Below, in pieces: positions 1-7,400 of a stretch of 20,581 bases of DNA (its first letter is position 1; every line of letters begins with the position of its first letter). The notes under the pieces were generated by a model. The model had not been told where the DNA came from, did no database searches, and was given only the letters and a program-made list of their open reading frames with translations. This DNA is from a virus. The stretch lies in the IMG/VR virus record IMGVR_UViG_3300010375_000056, positions 1 through 20,581 of that record, one strand, 5' to 3'. The translations under genes and the position numbers were made by a program.

Positions 1-39
1 AAACGAAAACCTAAACTCCTTGTGAGGGAGTTCAGGTTT
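1..39 (-). terminator. Rho-independent terminator after the leftmost small gene
   Basis: On the minus strand the arms at 27-39 and 7-19 form a 13-bp stem with one G-T wobble around a 7-nt loop (20-26). A T-rich tail (TTTTCGTTT) follows and runs to the window edge. It lies 5 bases past the TAA stop of the gene at 45-269, so it should end that transcript. The stem is also A/T-symmetric, so it could work weakly in the other direction. The same TTTTCGTTT tail follows the terminator at 331-366. Confidence 0.85.
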
Positions 40-44
40 GAGGG

Positions 45-269
45 TTACCGGTTGGCGTAGTAGCGCACAACGTTGGAGATGTGGATGTCGATCTCGTCGT
101 CGGTCATGCCCTGGTAGCCCTCGAAGCACGTCACGCTCATCACCTTGCTGCCCGTCAGCAGTATGAATGCGTGCATCTGGGCGGTTGAGTCGATGAGGGG
201 ACGTCCGTTGAGGGACTTCAGGGTCGGGACCATCGAGGGGCTATCGAACACGGCGATCTTGTCGTTCAT
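45..269 (-). CDS. Small protein of unknown function (74 aa), terminal cassette 1
   Basis: I do not recognise this 74-residue protein. It has no membrane segment or signal peptide. The N-terminal half is mixed (MNDKIAVFDSPSMVPTLKSL) and the C-terminal half is acidic (MTDDEIDIHISNVV). The ATG at 267-269 follows an AAAGG ribosome-binding site about 10-11 bases upstream, which is part of the repeated element at 280-323. The gene has its own promoter-like sequence and its own terminator (1-39), so it appears to be transcribed apart from the late operon. The reading frame and flanking signals make it a credible gene. The function is unknown, and a moron-like accessory role is inference only. Confidence 0.7.
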   Translation of the reverse strand: MNDKIAVFDSPSMVPTLKSLNGRPLIDSTAQMHAFILLTGSKVMSVTCFEGYQGMTDDEIDIHISNVVRYYANR

Positions 270-279
270 GGGCGTAGTA

Positions 280-323
280 CCTTTCAGGTAGGGGTCTCAT
301 CATAGCCCATGTTATTTCTGCGA
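280..323 (-). promoter_or_regulatory. Promoter/RBS repeat element, copy A
   Basis: This 44-base block matches copy B (698-740) except for one single-base indel and four substitutions. On the minus strand it contains a TATGAT -10-like hexamer (299-304), then GAGACCCCTAC and a GAAAGG ribosome-binding site just before the gene at 45-269. Transcription would start near 290-294 and give a leader of about 20-25 bases. I find no TTGACA-like -35 at 16-19 bases, so it may depend on another sigma factor, an activator or a weak promoter. What is seen is the repeat and the -10-like box; promoter function is inference. Confidence 0.6.
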
Positions 324-330
324 GGCAGCA

Positions 331-366
331 AACGAAAACACAAAGGACGTGTGGTTAGCACGTCCT
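331..366 (-). terminator. Rho-independent terminator after the small membrane protein gene
   Basis: On the minus strand AGGACGTG (359-366) pairs perfectly with CACGTCCT (344-351) across a 7-nt loop (352-358). The tail reads TTTGTGTTTTCGTTT and runs into the next cassette. It lies 34 bases past the stop of the gene at 401-691 and just upstream of repeat element copy A, so it separates the two small cassettes transcriptionally. The rest of the 270-400 gap holds only this terminator and the promoter-like repeat. Confidence 0.85.
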
Positions 367-400
367 CCATGTTTGGATTTACTGCAAGTCGATCAGGTTC

Positions 401-691
401 TTACCGGGACTTCAACACGAAGCCGAGGGCCTTGGACGTAACGACGTGGGCTCGCTCGTGCGTGAGGATCAGGACGATTCCAGCGAGGTTGGTCGCAGCC
501 AGGACCAGAGTGTCGCGGCTGACGGGCTTGGACGAATTGGCTTCGTTCAGCTTGGTCAGCTTGGACAGGTGGTCGAGGAGGCGAGCGTACTCTTCGGAAT
601 ACGTCGGTGTGCTCAGCAACTCGAGCGCGGCCGCGTCGATAGCGCCCTGCAGGTGGTTGGGCTTCTTGTTGAAAATCTTCAGGTCGAACAT
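401..691 (-). CDS. Small membrane-associated phage protein (96 aa), terminal cassette 2
   Basis: The N-terminal half is soluble (MFDLKIFNKKPNHLQGAIDA, then a helical YSEEYARLLDHLSKLTKLNE stretch). It is followed by one hydrophobic segment at about residues 60-78 and a short basic C-terminus (SKALGFVLKSR). Proteins with this 'KPVSxDTL, membrane segment, HVVTSKALGFV' layout recur as unannotated small genes in actinobacteriophages; that is from memory and I know of no assigned function. I chose the ATG at 689-691 rather than the in-frame ATG at 727 because AAAGGA lies 6 bases upstream and because the -10-like box at 716-721 would leave 727 outside the transcript. The gene is bracketed by its own promoter-like repeat and terminator. 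Confidence 0.75.
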   Translation of the reverse strand: MFDLKIFNKKPNHLQGAIDAAALELLSTPTYSEEYARLLDHLSKLTKLNEANSSKPVSRDTLVLAATNLAGIVLILTHERAHVVTSKALGFVLKSR

Positions 692-697
692 GGGGGT

Positions 698-740
698 CCT
701 TTCAGTAGGGGTCTCATTATAGCCCATGCTTTTCCTGCGA
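698..740 (-). promoter_or_regulatory. Promoter/RBS repeat element, copy B, with perfect TATAAT
   Basis: This is the second copy of the element at 280-323. On the minus strand it reads TCGCAGGAAAAGCATGGGC, then a perfect TATAAT (716-721), then GAGACCCCTACTGAAAGG, ending 6 bases before the ATG of the gene at 401-691. A start point near 706-711 would give a leader of about 15-20 bases carrying the ribosome-binding site. No consensus -35 is visible (CGAGTC at 17-base spacing). It fills the 60-base gap between the holin stop and this gene, where I see no terminator, so late-operon readthrough into the gene is also possible. Confidence 0.65.
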
Positions 741-751
741 CTCGCGAAATG

Positions 752-1177
752 TCACAGATTCAAGTGCTGAGCGTCCGCCGCCGGACTGGACGTTCCCGAA
801 GACTGATCGGTGTCCGGCATGATCTTCAACGTGGCCGACTGCTGGTTGAGCATCTTCTCGGGGTCGTTGTTGAAGACCAGGGTTCCGATGGTTTTCCCGG
901 CTTCGGTGTTGGCGACTCTGATTTCCCCGTCGAAGGGGGCGTCACTGTTGTGGTAGGTGTAGCTCGAGACTCCGAGCAGGACGCCGACGGCGGTGTTGAT
1001 CGCCGTGAGGGTTCCCATGACCTGGGCGGTGTTCGACCAGTGCCAGATCTGAGCCAGCGTGAAGTACAGCGTGATCAGACCGGGAAGCCCGGTTGTCGCG
1101 ACGTGCTTCAGAAGCTGGTATGAGACGTCACCGAGGAGAGGTCTCTTCGTCGTTGAAGCGGGAGATGACAGGGACAT
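752..1177 (-). CDS. Holin, r1t-type (141 aa)
   Basis: This is probably the holin that opens the cytoplasmic membrane so the endolysin can reach the cell wall. After a short polar N-terminus there are two hydrophobic segments, at about residues 26-46 (HVATTGLPGLITLYFTLAQI) and 52-75 (VMGTLTAINTAVGVLLGVSS), then a long polar C-terminus. This matches the Phage_r1t_holin family layout. I chose the ATG at 1175-1177 because AGAAAGG lies about 10 bases upstream. The in-frame ATG at 1225 has no ribosome-binding site. The chosen start still overlaps the preceding membrane gene by 50 bases, suggesting coupled translation. Its endolysin partner lies at the opposite end of the window. Confidence 0.75.
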   Translation of the reverse strand: MSLSSPASTTKRPLLGDVSYQLLKHVATTGLPGLITLYFTLAQIWHWSNTAQVMGTLTAINTAVGVLLGVSSYTYHNSDAPFDGEIRVANTEAGKTIGTLVFNNDPEKMLNQQSATLKIMPDTDQSSGTSSPAADAQHLNL

Positions 1178-1523
1178 TCGGGATAACCCTTTCTCTTTCT
1201 TGGTAGATTTCCCTGAAGCGGTCATGCGGTCGTATGGGAAGCATGTTCACCTGATCCCATATTCTCTCCGCAGGGCCATTTCCGCCCAAGGCGTGGTACG
1301 GGTAGAAGAAATACTTCCCGTATTCTCCGAGTTCTCCGGTGGTGATCCACCCTCGCTCGATGTATTCCACGCCGAGAGACACGATACGTTCGTAGGCGAT
1401 GCCCACAACGACTTGACTGATCGCGTCCTTCTTGTCATCCCGGCGTTTCATAAAGGACCAGAATCCTGACGACGCCAGGACAGATCCCACAGTAGCCACG
1501 AGAACTGGCAGCCAGGATTCCAT
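1128..1523 (-). CDS. Small phage membrane protein, holin-like or lysis accessory (131 aa)
   Basis: One N-terminal membrane segment (residues 3-25, LPVLVATVGSVLASSGFWSF) is followed at once by a highly charged KRRDDKKDA stretch and an amphipathic cytoplasmic region with YIERGWITTGE and YHALGGNG. A single anchor, a basic stop-transfer and a GWIT / LGGNG core is a common pattern for small proteins next to holins in siphophages of Gram-positive hosts. They are usually labelled holin-like or simply membrane protein. The ATG at 1521-1523 has AAAGG 6 bases upstream. It sits between the last tail gene and the r1t holin and overlaps the holin. An antiholin or holin-assistant role is inferred from position only. 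Confidence 0.65.
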   Translation of the reverse strand: MESWLPVLVATVGSVLASSGFWSFMKRRDDKKDAISQVVVGIAYERIVSLGVEYIERGWITTGELGEYGKYFFYPYHALGGNGPAERIWDQVNMLPIRPHDRFREIYQERERVIPNVPVISRFNDEETSPR

Positions 1524-1535
1524 TTTTTCCCTTTC

Positions 1536-2228
1536 TCAATGCCCAATCAGTCTAGTCGTGCATCTGTGCCATACACCTCCGGTGTTGACCCATGGCTCTG
1601 CCAAGTGCCATGCTCCCCCCACGTTTACGTAGGCCCCCAAGTCGGTTTTTCCGGATGCAGGACCGGACCATGGGCCCCAGCCGACGGAGTTTTCGGCTCG
1701 AACCCAGAAGTAATAGGTTGTGCCTGTCGCAAGCCCAATCAACTGAGCCGAGGTGCCAAACGAATATATGTTTGACAAGGCTCCTGATGGACTGGTGCTA
1801 TACGCCAGATCGTAGTCGTGGATGGGTGCTCCACCGGTGTTGATGGGACCAGCCCATGAAACCACCAACGAGTTGACGCGCGGATTACTTACAACGGGAA
1901 AGGGTGGAGGACCCGGGATTGTTGCTCGTCCAATGGACTGACTGAAGGTTGTCGGACCACCGAAACCTGATATTCCGGTGGCTGTAAGAAGTTTGAACGT
2001 CACGGTCTGCGTAGTGTGAACCGTGGTCGAATAGACCATCAACCAGTTCGCACCGGTCGGGTAGTTCACCGAAATCGGACCGACGTTCACGCCGTTCACA
2101 TCGACTTCGAAGTGTAGGCCGTTGTAGAAGTCGTTGGAATATCCGGCCTTGAACCAGAACTGCACGACGCTTCCGGTGTCCCGGATCATCATCGTTCCAG
2201 CACCGGAAGCGTGCGTGTAGTCTGTCAT
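1536..2228 (-). CDS. Minor tail protein with fibronectin type III domain (230 aa)
   Basis: This is probably a tail-tip or fibre component involved in host surface contact. Residues 1-104 form a beta-rich domain of unknown family. Residues 105-195 are a fibronectin type III domain: a proline-rich lead-in, LVVSWAGPINTGG, YDLAYSTS, then LATGTTYYFWVRAENSVGWG. The C-terminus carries two tandem aromatic motifs, YVNVGGAWH (200-208) and WVNTGGVWH (213-221). Such Val-x-x-Gly-Gly-x-Trp repeats recur at the ends of phage tail proteins. The ATG is preceded by GGCGGAGAG and lies 8 bases after the upstream small tail gene. It is the last gene of the tail module. Confidence 0.75.
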   Translation of the reverse strand: MTDYTHASGAGTMMIRDTGSVVQFWFKAGYSNDFYNGLHFEVDVNGVNVGPISVNYPTGANWLMVYSTTVHTTQTVTFKLLTATGISGFGGPTTFSQSIGRATIPGPPPFPVVSNPRVNSLVVSWAGPINTGGAPIHDYDLAYSTSPSGALSNIYSFGTSAQLIGLATGTTYYFWVRAENSVGWGPWSGPASGKTDLGAYVNVGGAWHLAEPWVNTGGVWHRCTTRLIGH

Positions 2229-2236
2229 CTCTCCGC

Positions 2237-2476
2237 CTAAGCGACGATCTTGAAGTAGATGTCGCCGTCGCTTCCCCCAGAAGGATCAGCGTATCCAGAC
2301 GAGATTCCCGACGCCGTCCGGAAACCGGACTTGCCGATCGGAATCATCGACTTGACCGCGGCGATGAAGTCTCTCGTGCGGTTGATCTCTCGACCACCCC
2401 AGCGAACACGACCTTCTTCGCCAGTGTCGGCGACTAGCGGATATCCTGCGGCTGCCGCCTGATCTCCGATGGCCAT
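2237..2476 (-). CDS. Small tail-associated protein (79 aa)
   Basis: This 79-residue soluble protein ends in GYADPSGGSDGDIYFKIVA. A Ser-Gly-Gly-x-x-Gly-Asp-Ile-Tyr-Phe ending of this kind is common in small and fibre-type tail proteins of actinobacteriophages (from memory). The middle carries RWGGREINRTRDFIAAVKSM. The start is very well supported: AAGGAGGTAAC directly precedes the ATG at 2474-2476, close to the optimal ribosome-binding site. It lies between Tal and the fibronectin-domain protein with gaps of 8-9 bases, so it is probably a tail-tip accessory. No catalytic motif is visible. Confidence 0.65.
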   Translation of the reverse strand: MAIGDQAAAAGYPLVADTGEEGRVRWGGREINRTRDFIAAVKSMIPIGKSGFRTASGISSGYADPSGGSDGDIYFKIVA

Positions 2477-2485
2477 GTTACCTCC

Positions 2486-3661
2486 TTACGGTTGGTTGCC
2501 CCATACAGATGTGGTGTCGGCGTCGAAGTCGATCCAGGCCTTGTTACTGGTCCAGGACATCCATGAGCCGGTGTTGATGAACACGTTCGCGGTGAGAGTC
2601 GGATATGACTTCACACCAGTTGAGTCGCTCGAGAAGATCTGTTCGGTGACTCGTTTGGTCATCGCGACACCGTCAATGTTCTGGAGCTCCACCAGATCTC
2701 CGAGGTTATAATGCTGCCCGTAGATATACGGACAGTTTTGGCTGATTTCACCATCGAAGCCTTGGAAGACCTGAGCTTTCGCCAGTGCATCCTTACCGCG
2801 CTGTATGAGAGCACTGGGGACGTCAGTGTAGCCAGCTGCGGTGGTGATGTCACTCGCGTCGACCGTGAGAACACGCCTTTGTAGACCTGAGATCGTCGGA
2901 TCGACATTCGGACCGTAGACGGTTTGGTAACCATCAGTCGAATATACGTATGCGACGTTCTTCGACTGGTCGATGGTGGTCAGCTCTTTGGTGTTCTGAA
3001 GGTTGTCCAGGTTCGGAGAGAATATAACCGGCGTCAACAGCGTTTGCGAGCTGGTTCGGTCGCTCCCCGAATATACATCGAAGTACATAGTCCCAGGTTC
3101 CTGTCGCAAGAACCTGAAACCAAGACTCCACACGGATCCAATCCCCGTGAGACCATTGTACAACGTGTCCGGCCTGAGTTTCACGACGATCGGATCAACT
3201 GGTTCCGGAATGTTCGAAGAGATCAGCGAAGACTCGACGACGCCCGGTATGATGTCATATATGTTGCCGACACCAGTCACGCAAATATCGTGGAAGAGCT
3301 TCCGCATGAGATCCGCGGGAGCCATCGTGATATTCCAAGTGGGTTCGGTGGTCAAGTCGACGTTGTTGTCTCTGGCCACGCGATCGATCAAGATGGCTTC
3401 GTACGATCGACCCTTCACCATCAGAGTCCTCGAACCGTTGACGCTAGCGTCGTCCTCTACAGATTCCACCCTCATCACGTAATTCGATTTGTCCATGGCC
3501 AAATATGTGTCCGCCGTGAACAACCGTCGAGTACCCGGCGTCGAAACGATCGAGAGTTGGAAATCGCCGTGGGTGTTGAACCTCTCCGTCCAGATAAGAG
3601 AGATGTATTGGTCCACGACATATTCTCTTCGGAGCAAAGGGTCCAGGGCGTAGATCTCCAT
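2486..3661 (-). CDS. Tail-associated (Tal/hub) protein, ReqiPepy6 Gp37-like (391 aa)
   Basis: This is probably the tail hub protein that closes the tail tip below Dit. The sequence matches the Siphovirus ReqiPepy6 Gp37-like family. The N-terminus (IYALDPLLRREYVVDQYISL, then WTERFNTHGDFQL) and the following beta-rich region (YVMRVESVEDD, LMVKGRSYEAILIDR) are the usual hub fold. The C-terminal part (YGQHYNLGDLVELQNIDGV) resembles the last hub domain. No peptidase or lysozyme domain is fused. I chose the ATG at 3659-3661 because it overlaps the Dit stop as TGATG. An in-frame ATG at 3700 would add 13 residues and a 40-base overlap. The order after tape measure and Dit is the standard siphophage one. 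Confidence 0.8.
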   Translation of the reverse strand: MEIYALDPLLRREYVVDQYISLIWTERFNTHGDFQLSIVSTPGTRRLFTADTYLAMDKSNYVMRVESVEDDASVNGSRTLMVKGRSYEAILIDRVARDNNVDLTTEPTWNITMAPADLMRKLFHDICVTGVGNIYDIIPGVVESSLISSNIPEPVDPIVVKLRPDTLYNGLTGIGSVWSLGFRFLRQEPGTMYFDVYSGSDRTSSQTLLTPVIFSPNLDNLQNTKELTTIDQSKNVAYVYSTDGYQTVYGPNVDPTISGLQRRVLTVDASDITTAAGYTDVPSALIQRGKDALAKAQVFQGFDGEISQNCPYIYGQHYNLGDLVELQNIDGVAMTKRVTEQIFSSDSTGVKSYPTLTANVFINTGSWMSWTSNKAWIDFDADTTSVWGNQP

Positions 3662-4497
3662 CAGAGCGCACCGAACCGCTTGTTGTACGAGATGCTGCAT
3701 GGAACACCGACACCCGCTGCAGAAGCTCTGACCCAGTTGTTCCCCGGAGCAAATTTCGCCCAGGTTGACTGAAGAGACACTGCGTAGAGAATCGAGCTCG
3801 AGACTCCGCTTCTGAGAAGGGTCGCGTACTTGTTGCCGGGAACGGTGCTGATCGTGACCACATCACCAGACAAGAACGGATTTACCACATCCATGCTCGT
3901 GGTCACGTTGTTTCCATCCGTGTTGTAGATCACGAATTCAGACAACGTTCTGTTGATGTTGATCGTGAAGACGTAACCCGTTTCGGTTGTACCCGCGTAG
4001 TTGATCAGAGTAGCCGTCGGGTCGCCGGTCGTCATACCAGAGACCACGGTGGGAACGGGATCCACGAAGTCCGGGTCGTAGCAGATCAAGGTGACGTCGA
4101 CTTCGGGAGTCTGAGAGAACATCGGCGACTGACAGCTTTCGACACGGCCATAGATGATGTAGCCGTCTTCCTGCCCGTCGATGAAGTCTTCCATGTAGAA
4201 CTTGAGCTGAACCTCGGTCTCAGTCCTGAAGAGCGTGTAGAGGTTGTTCCTCAATGTCCTGAGCGAGGTAGTGGAGTAGTCGACATCGAATCCTATTTTG
4301 AATCCGATCTGACGAGTGTCTCGTCGGGAAGACTGGAAGACCGCTCCATCCTGGTTGGCGAAACTACTGCCGACCAGTGTGGCCTTCACGGGGTCCAGCC
4401 CGGTGATATCCAAGACGTTGTAACCATTCGAGGTATCACCGAGCTGGAGCGTGAGGAGGGCTCCCTGGCTATTGCGTACCTCCACTTTGGTAAACAA
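3661..4497 (-). CDS. Distal tail protein Dit (278 aa)
   Basis: Dit forms the hexameric ring joining the tail tube to the tail tip. The N-terminal half has the Sipho_tail pattern: VEVRNSQGALLTLQLG, a loop ending in DITGLDPVKATL, then QIGFKIGFDV and the helix SLRTLRNNLYTLFRTETEVQ, with YGRVESCQSPMFSQTPEVDV closing the belt domain. The C-terminal half is a beta sandwich (YVFTININRTLSEFVIYN, then SGDVVTISTVPGNKYATLL). The start is TTG (4495-4497), with AAGGGG 5 bases upstream, and it overlaps the end of the tape measure gene by 29 bases. The position between tape measure and Tal supports the call. Confidence 0.85.
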   Translation of the reverse strand: MFTKVEVRNSQGALLTLQLGDTSNGYNVLDITGLDPVKATLVGSSFANQDGAVFQSSRRDTRQIGFKIGFDVDYSTTSLRTLRNNLYTLFRTETEVQLKFYMEDFIDGQEDGYIIYGRVESCQSPMFSQTPEVDVTLICYDPDFVDPVPTVVSGMTTGDPTATLINYAGTTETGYVFTININRTLSEFVIYNTDGNNVTTSMDVVNPFLSGDVVTISTVPGNKYATLLRSGVSSSILYAVSLQSTWAKFAPGNNWVRASAAGVGVPCSISYNKRFGAL

Positions 4498-7400
4498 GGG
4501 TGCCCCTTACAGCGGATAGTTGGTTGTTGGTCTGCCGATAGATTTCCGTGTCGGACAGAGCCTTCGGTGAGTAGTTGTTCTGTGTGAAGTTGTATGTCGG
4601 CGTCGTGGGTTGCCGGTTGAATGTATTGTCCGTGGAGGTGTTCCTCGAGTTGTTTCGAAGATATCCCTCGGAGGCATTTGTCGCTCCGTAGTACGAAGCA
4701 GGGTTGCTGAGGTTGATCGGATGAGCTGGGTCGCTCACGTCGAACACAGACCCATTGAAGTTGCTCATGTCGAGAACGGGCTTGATCTTCGGATTGAATT
4801 CCACTGCGTCGAAGTGGTCGCCAATCAAAGACATGCTCTGCGAGACGACGTCGAAAGCGTTCTTCGCAACCTTGGAATGCGCGTCGATCACTATGCCCGA
4901 ATTGTCCTCTACACCCATACCCCACCCGGCCATGCACCAGAAACCCATTTCTGCGTACCTCGTGGACGGGGAATTGATCCCCAGCCAGTGGAGAGGCGCC
5001 TTGATGGAGTCTTTGGCGATCTGCAGAAGCGTGTCAGCGACTTTACTCGCGCCAGCTTCGAGACCTTGGATGAGCCCGTCGATCATGTCTCCGCCCATCT
5101 GGATGAGAGCGGTGACGACCTTCGGGGTGTTCTGCTTGAACCCTTGCCCCAACGATGTGATGAACTTGATCGTCATGTCGAAGGCCGATTGAACGATCTT
5201 CGGCAGGTTGTCGCTGATGCCCTTGGTGAACGCGACAATCAAGTCTGTAGCAGACTGCACGATCTTGGGCATGTTGCGTGCCAGACCTTCGAGAAACCCG
5301 GAGATCAGATTGACACCCGCGTCTATCAATTGCGGAATGTACTTGGCAGCAGTTTGTAGCAGTTGCGTGAGCAACTTGAGGAAGAGGTCTACGACCTTCG
5401 GAACCAGTTTACCTAGCGTGTCCAGAATCGTGCTGAACAGAGTCAGGAACGCCTTCGCGATCGCTGGTGCTGATTGAGCCAAGGTCTCCACAAAGACGAC
5501 CAAGCCCAGGGCGAATTGCTTCGCCGCGATGGGAATCAGGTTCAAGAATGACGTAATAGCAAACACCATACTAGCGGTGTTCGCAGCCATTCCCACTGCG
5601 AGTGCCGTATAACCAGTGGAGAGGAAGACCAATCCCAAACCAGCAGACAAAGCACCCAACCCCAAGAGAGCAACAGCTCCTGCGAGGCTGAAAAGTACCG
5701 GAATGACTGGCTCGATCAGAGCGCCTCCCAGCGCCAAGACGACAAAGACTCCCGCAAGCTCGACGAGGCTCGAGAGGATGTTCCCCCACGACATGTCGCC
5801 CATGGTTTTGAGCGCAGGTGCCAAAATGTCGATTGCTGCTGCCATAACGAGAAGCGCAGCTGCTCCAGGAAGTGCTTCCGTCATGAGTATGGCCGCACCT
5901 GCGATGAGCACCAGTGCTCCCGCCAATTCGGTCAGACCCTTGGCTATCTCCGTCCAACTCTGAGCTCCCATTTTGCCGAGAGCGTCAGTGATCATCCCCA
6001 GAGATGCTGCGACAATGAAGATCGCTGCCGCAGAGAGAAGCGACGACGGCGGAAGAAGGTAGAGAGCCCCAGCGATGAGCGTCAGAGCACCAGCCATCAA
6101 AGCCAAACCGTGAGCGCCTTGACTCCAGGTTTCCTTGCCCATCTTGTCCAGCGCATTGCCGATCAATCCGAGCGAAGAAGCGACGATCAATACCCCCGCA
6201 GCGGAGAAGACCGACGACGGAGGAACAAGCTTCAAAACCAGACCGATAGCAGCCAGACTGCCCGCCATGAGGTCGAGTCCCTTGGCGATCGTTGTCCAAC
6301 TGTACTGTCCGATTTCCTTTACTGCTTTTGCCAGAATCAAGATCCCGTATGCCAGGATCGTCACTCCGAGACCTGTCCCGGCTCCAGCAGTGTCCGCGTC
6401 AGCGATGACCGAGAAAAGCGTCAATGCGCCTAGGACACCCGCCAACCCGGTGAGGCCTTTGCCGAGTTCTTCCCAACTGATCCCGCCGAGTTGCACCAGA
6501 ACATCGCCTAGGATTTTGACACCCTTGCCGATACTCGCGACGCCGAAACCGACAGCGATCATGTGGTTCGAATCGCCCATCAAGTTGACACTGAAGGCCA
6601 AAGTGGTGAGCATGACGCTGATGGCCAGCAACCCCTTTGCGAGGGAGTTCCAGTCTTCCTTCCCGAGCTTTATGACCGAACCCGAAAGAACATCGATAGC
6701 TCCCGCCAACAAGATCAGAGAGAGCATCATGACGGGCATTTTGACGAAGCCTTCAGAACCGATGAACTTCTGGAATATACCCATGGAAGTTATCAGCTGG
6801 GTGAACATCACAGCCAACGCAGTGGTGGACCGTTCGAGAGCGGGTCCATTGATGGCCGAAAGCTTGTCGGCTGCGACAGCAAGAATGGCTATCGCTGCGG
6901 CTATCTCGAGAAGAGTGGCCGCTTTGAGCGTTGTCTGCATCGACTCGAGTGTCTTGGTAAGACCCTCGAACGACTCCTTGATGGTGTCAAGGAAACCGTT
7001 GATGACGCCAGGCTTGTGACCGCTTCCGACGTAGTCCACGAATTTCTTCAGAAGCACGATCAGGCCGCCGAACAAACCAGTGTCGACAACACGCAACAAA
7101 CCCGTGAAGTCGATGCCTGCTGATCCGTTCGTGAAGCTCTTGGCCATGTTCTCAAAAGCTTTTGAGATCTTGTCCGCCAAAGGCTGAACACCATGGTAGA
7201 AGGCATCGATGTGATCGCGGACATAATCGAAGGCAGCGGCGAGAAGCTTGCTCTCGCTCAGAACTGAACTTAGAGAATCCTTGACTGAACCGATGGACTT
7301 CTGTGCCTTGTCTCCAACGTCGAGCTTGTCGAACAAGTCCCTGAGGAGCAGACCGAGAGCCTTGACCAAGGTGATCGGAACCTGGAGAACTTCCTGAAGC

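Noticed and set aside
726-750. Imperfect inverted repeat between the holin and copy B of the promoter element as a terminator
   Set aside because: Only a short, bulged stem with a three-base loop can be drawn and there is no T-run after it on the minus strand.
1178-1225. Upstream ATG for the holin (16 extra charged residues)
   Set aside because: No ribosome-binding site and a longer overlap with the upstream gene. The ATG at 1177 has AGAAAGG.
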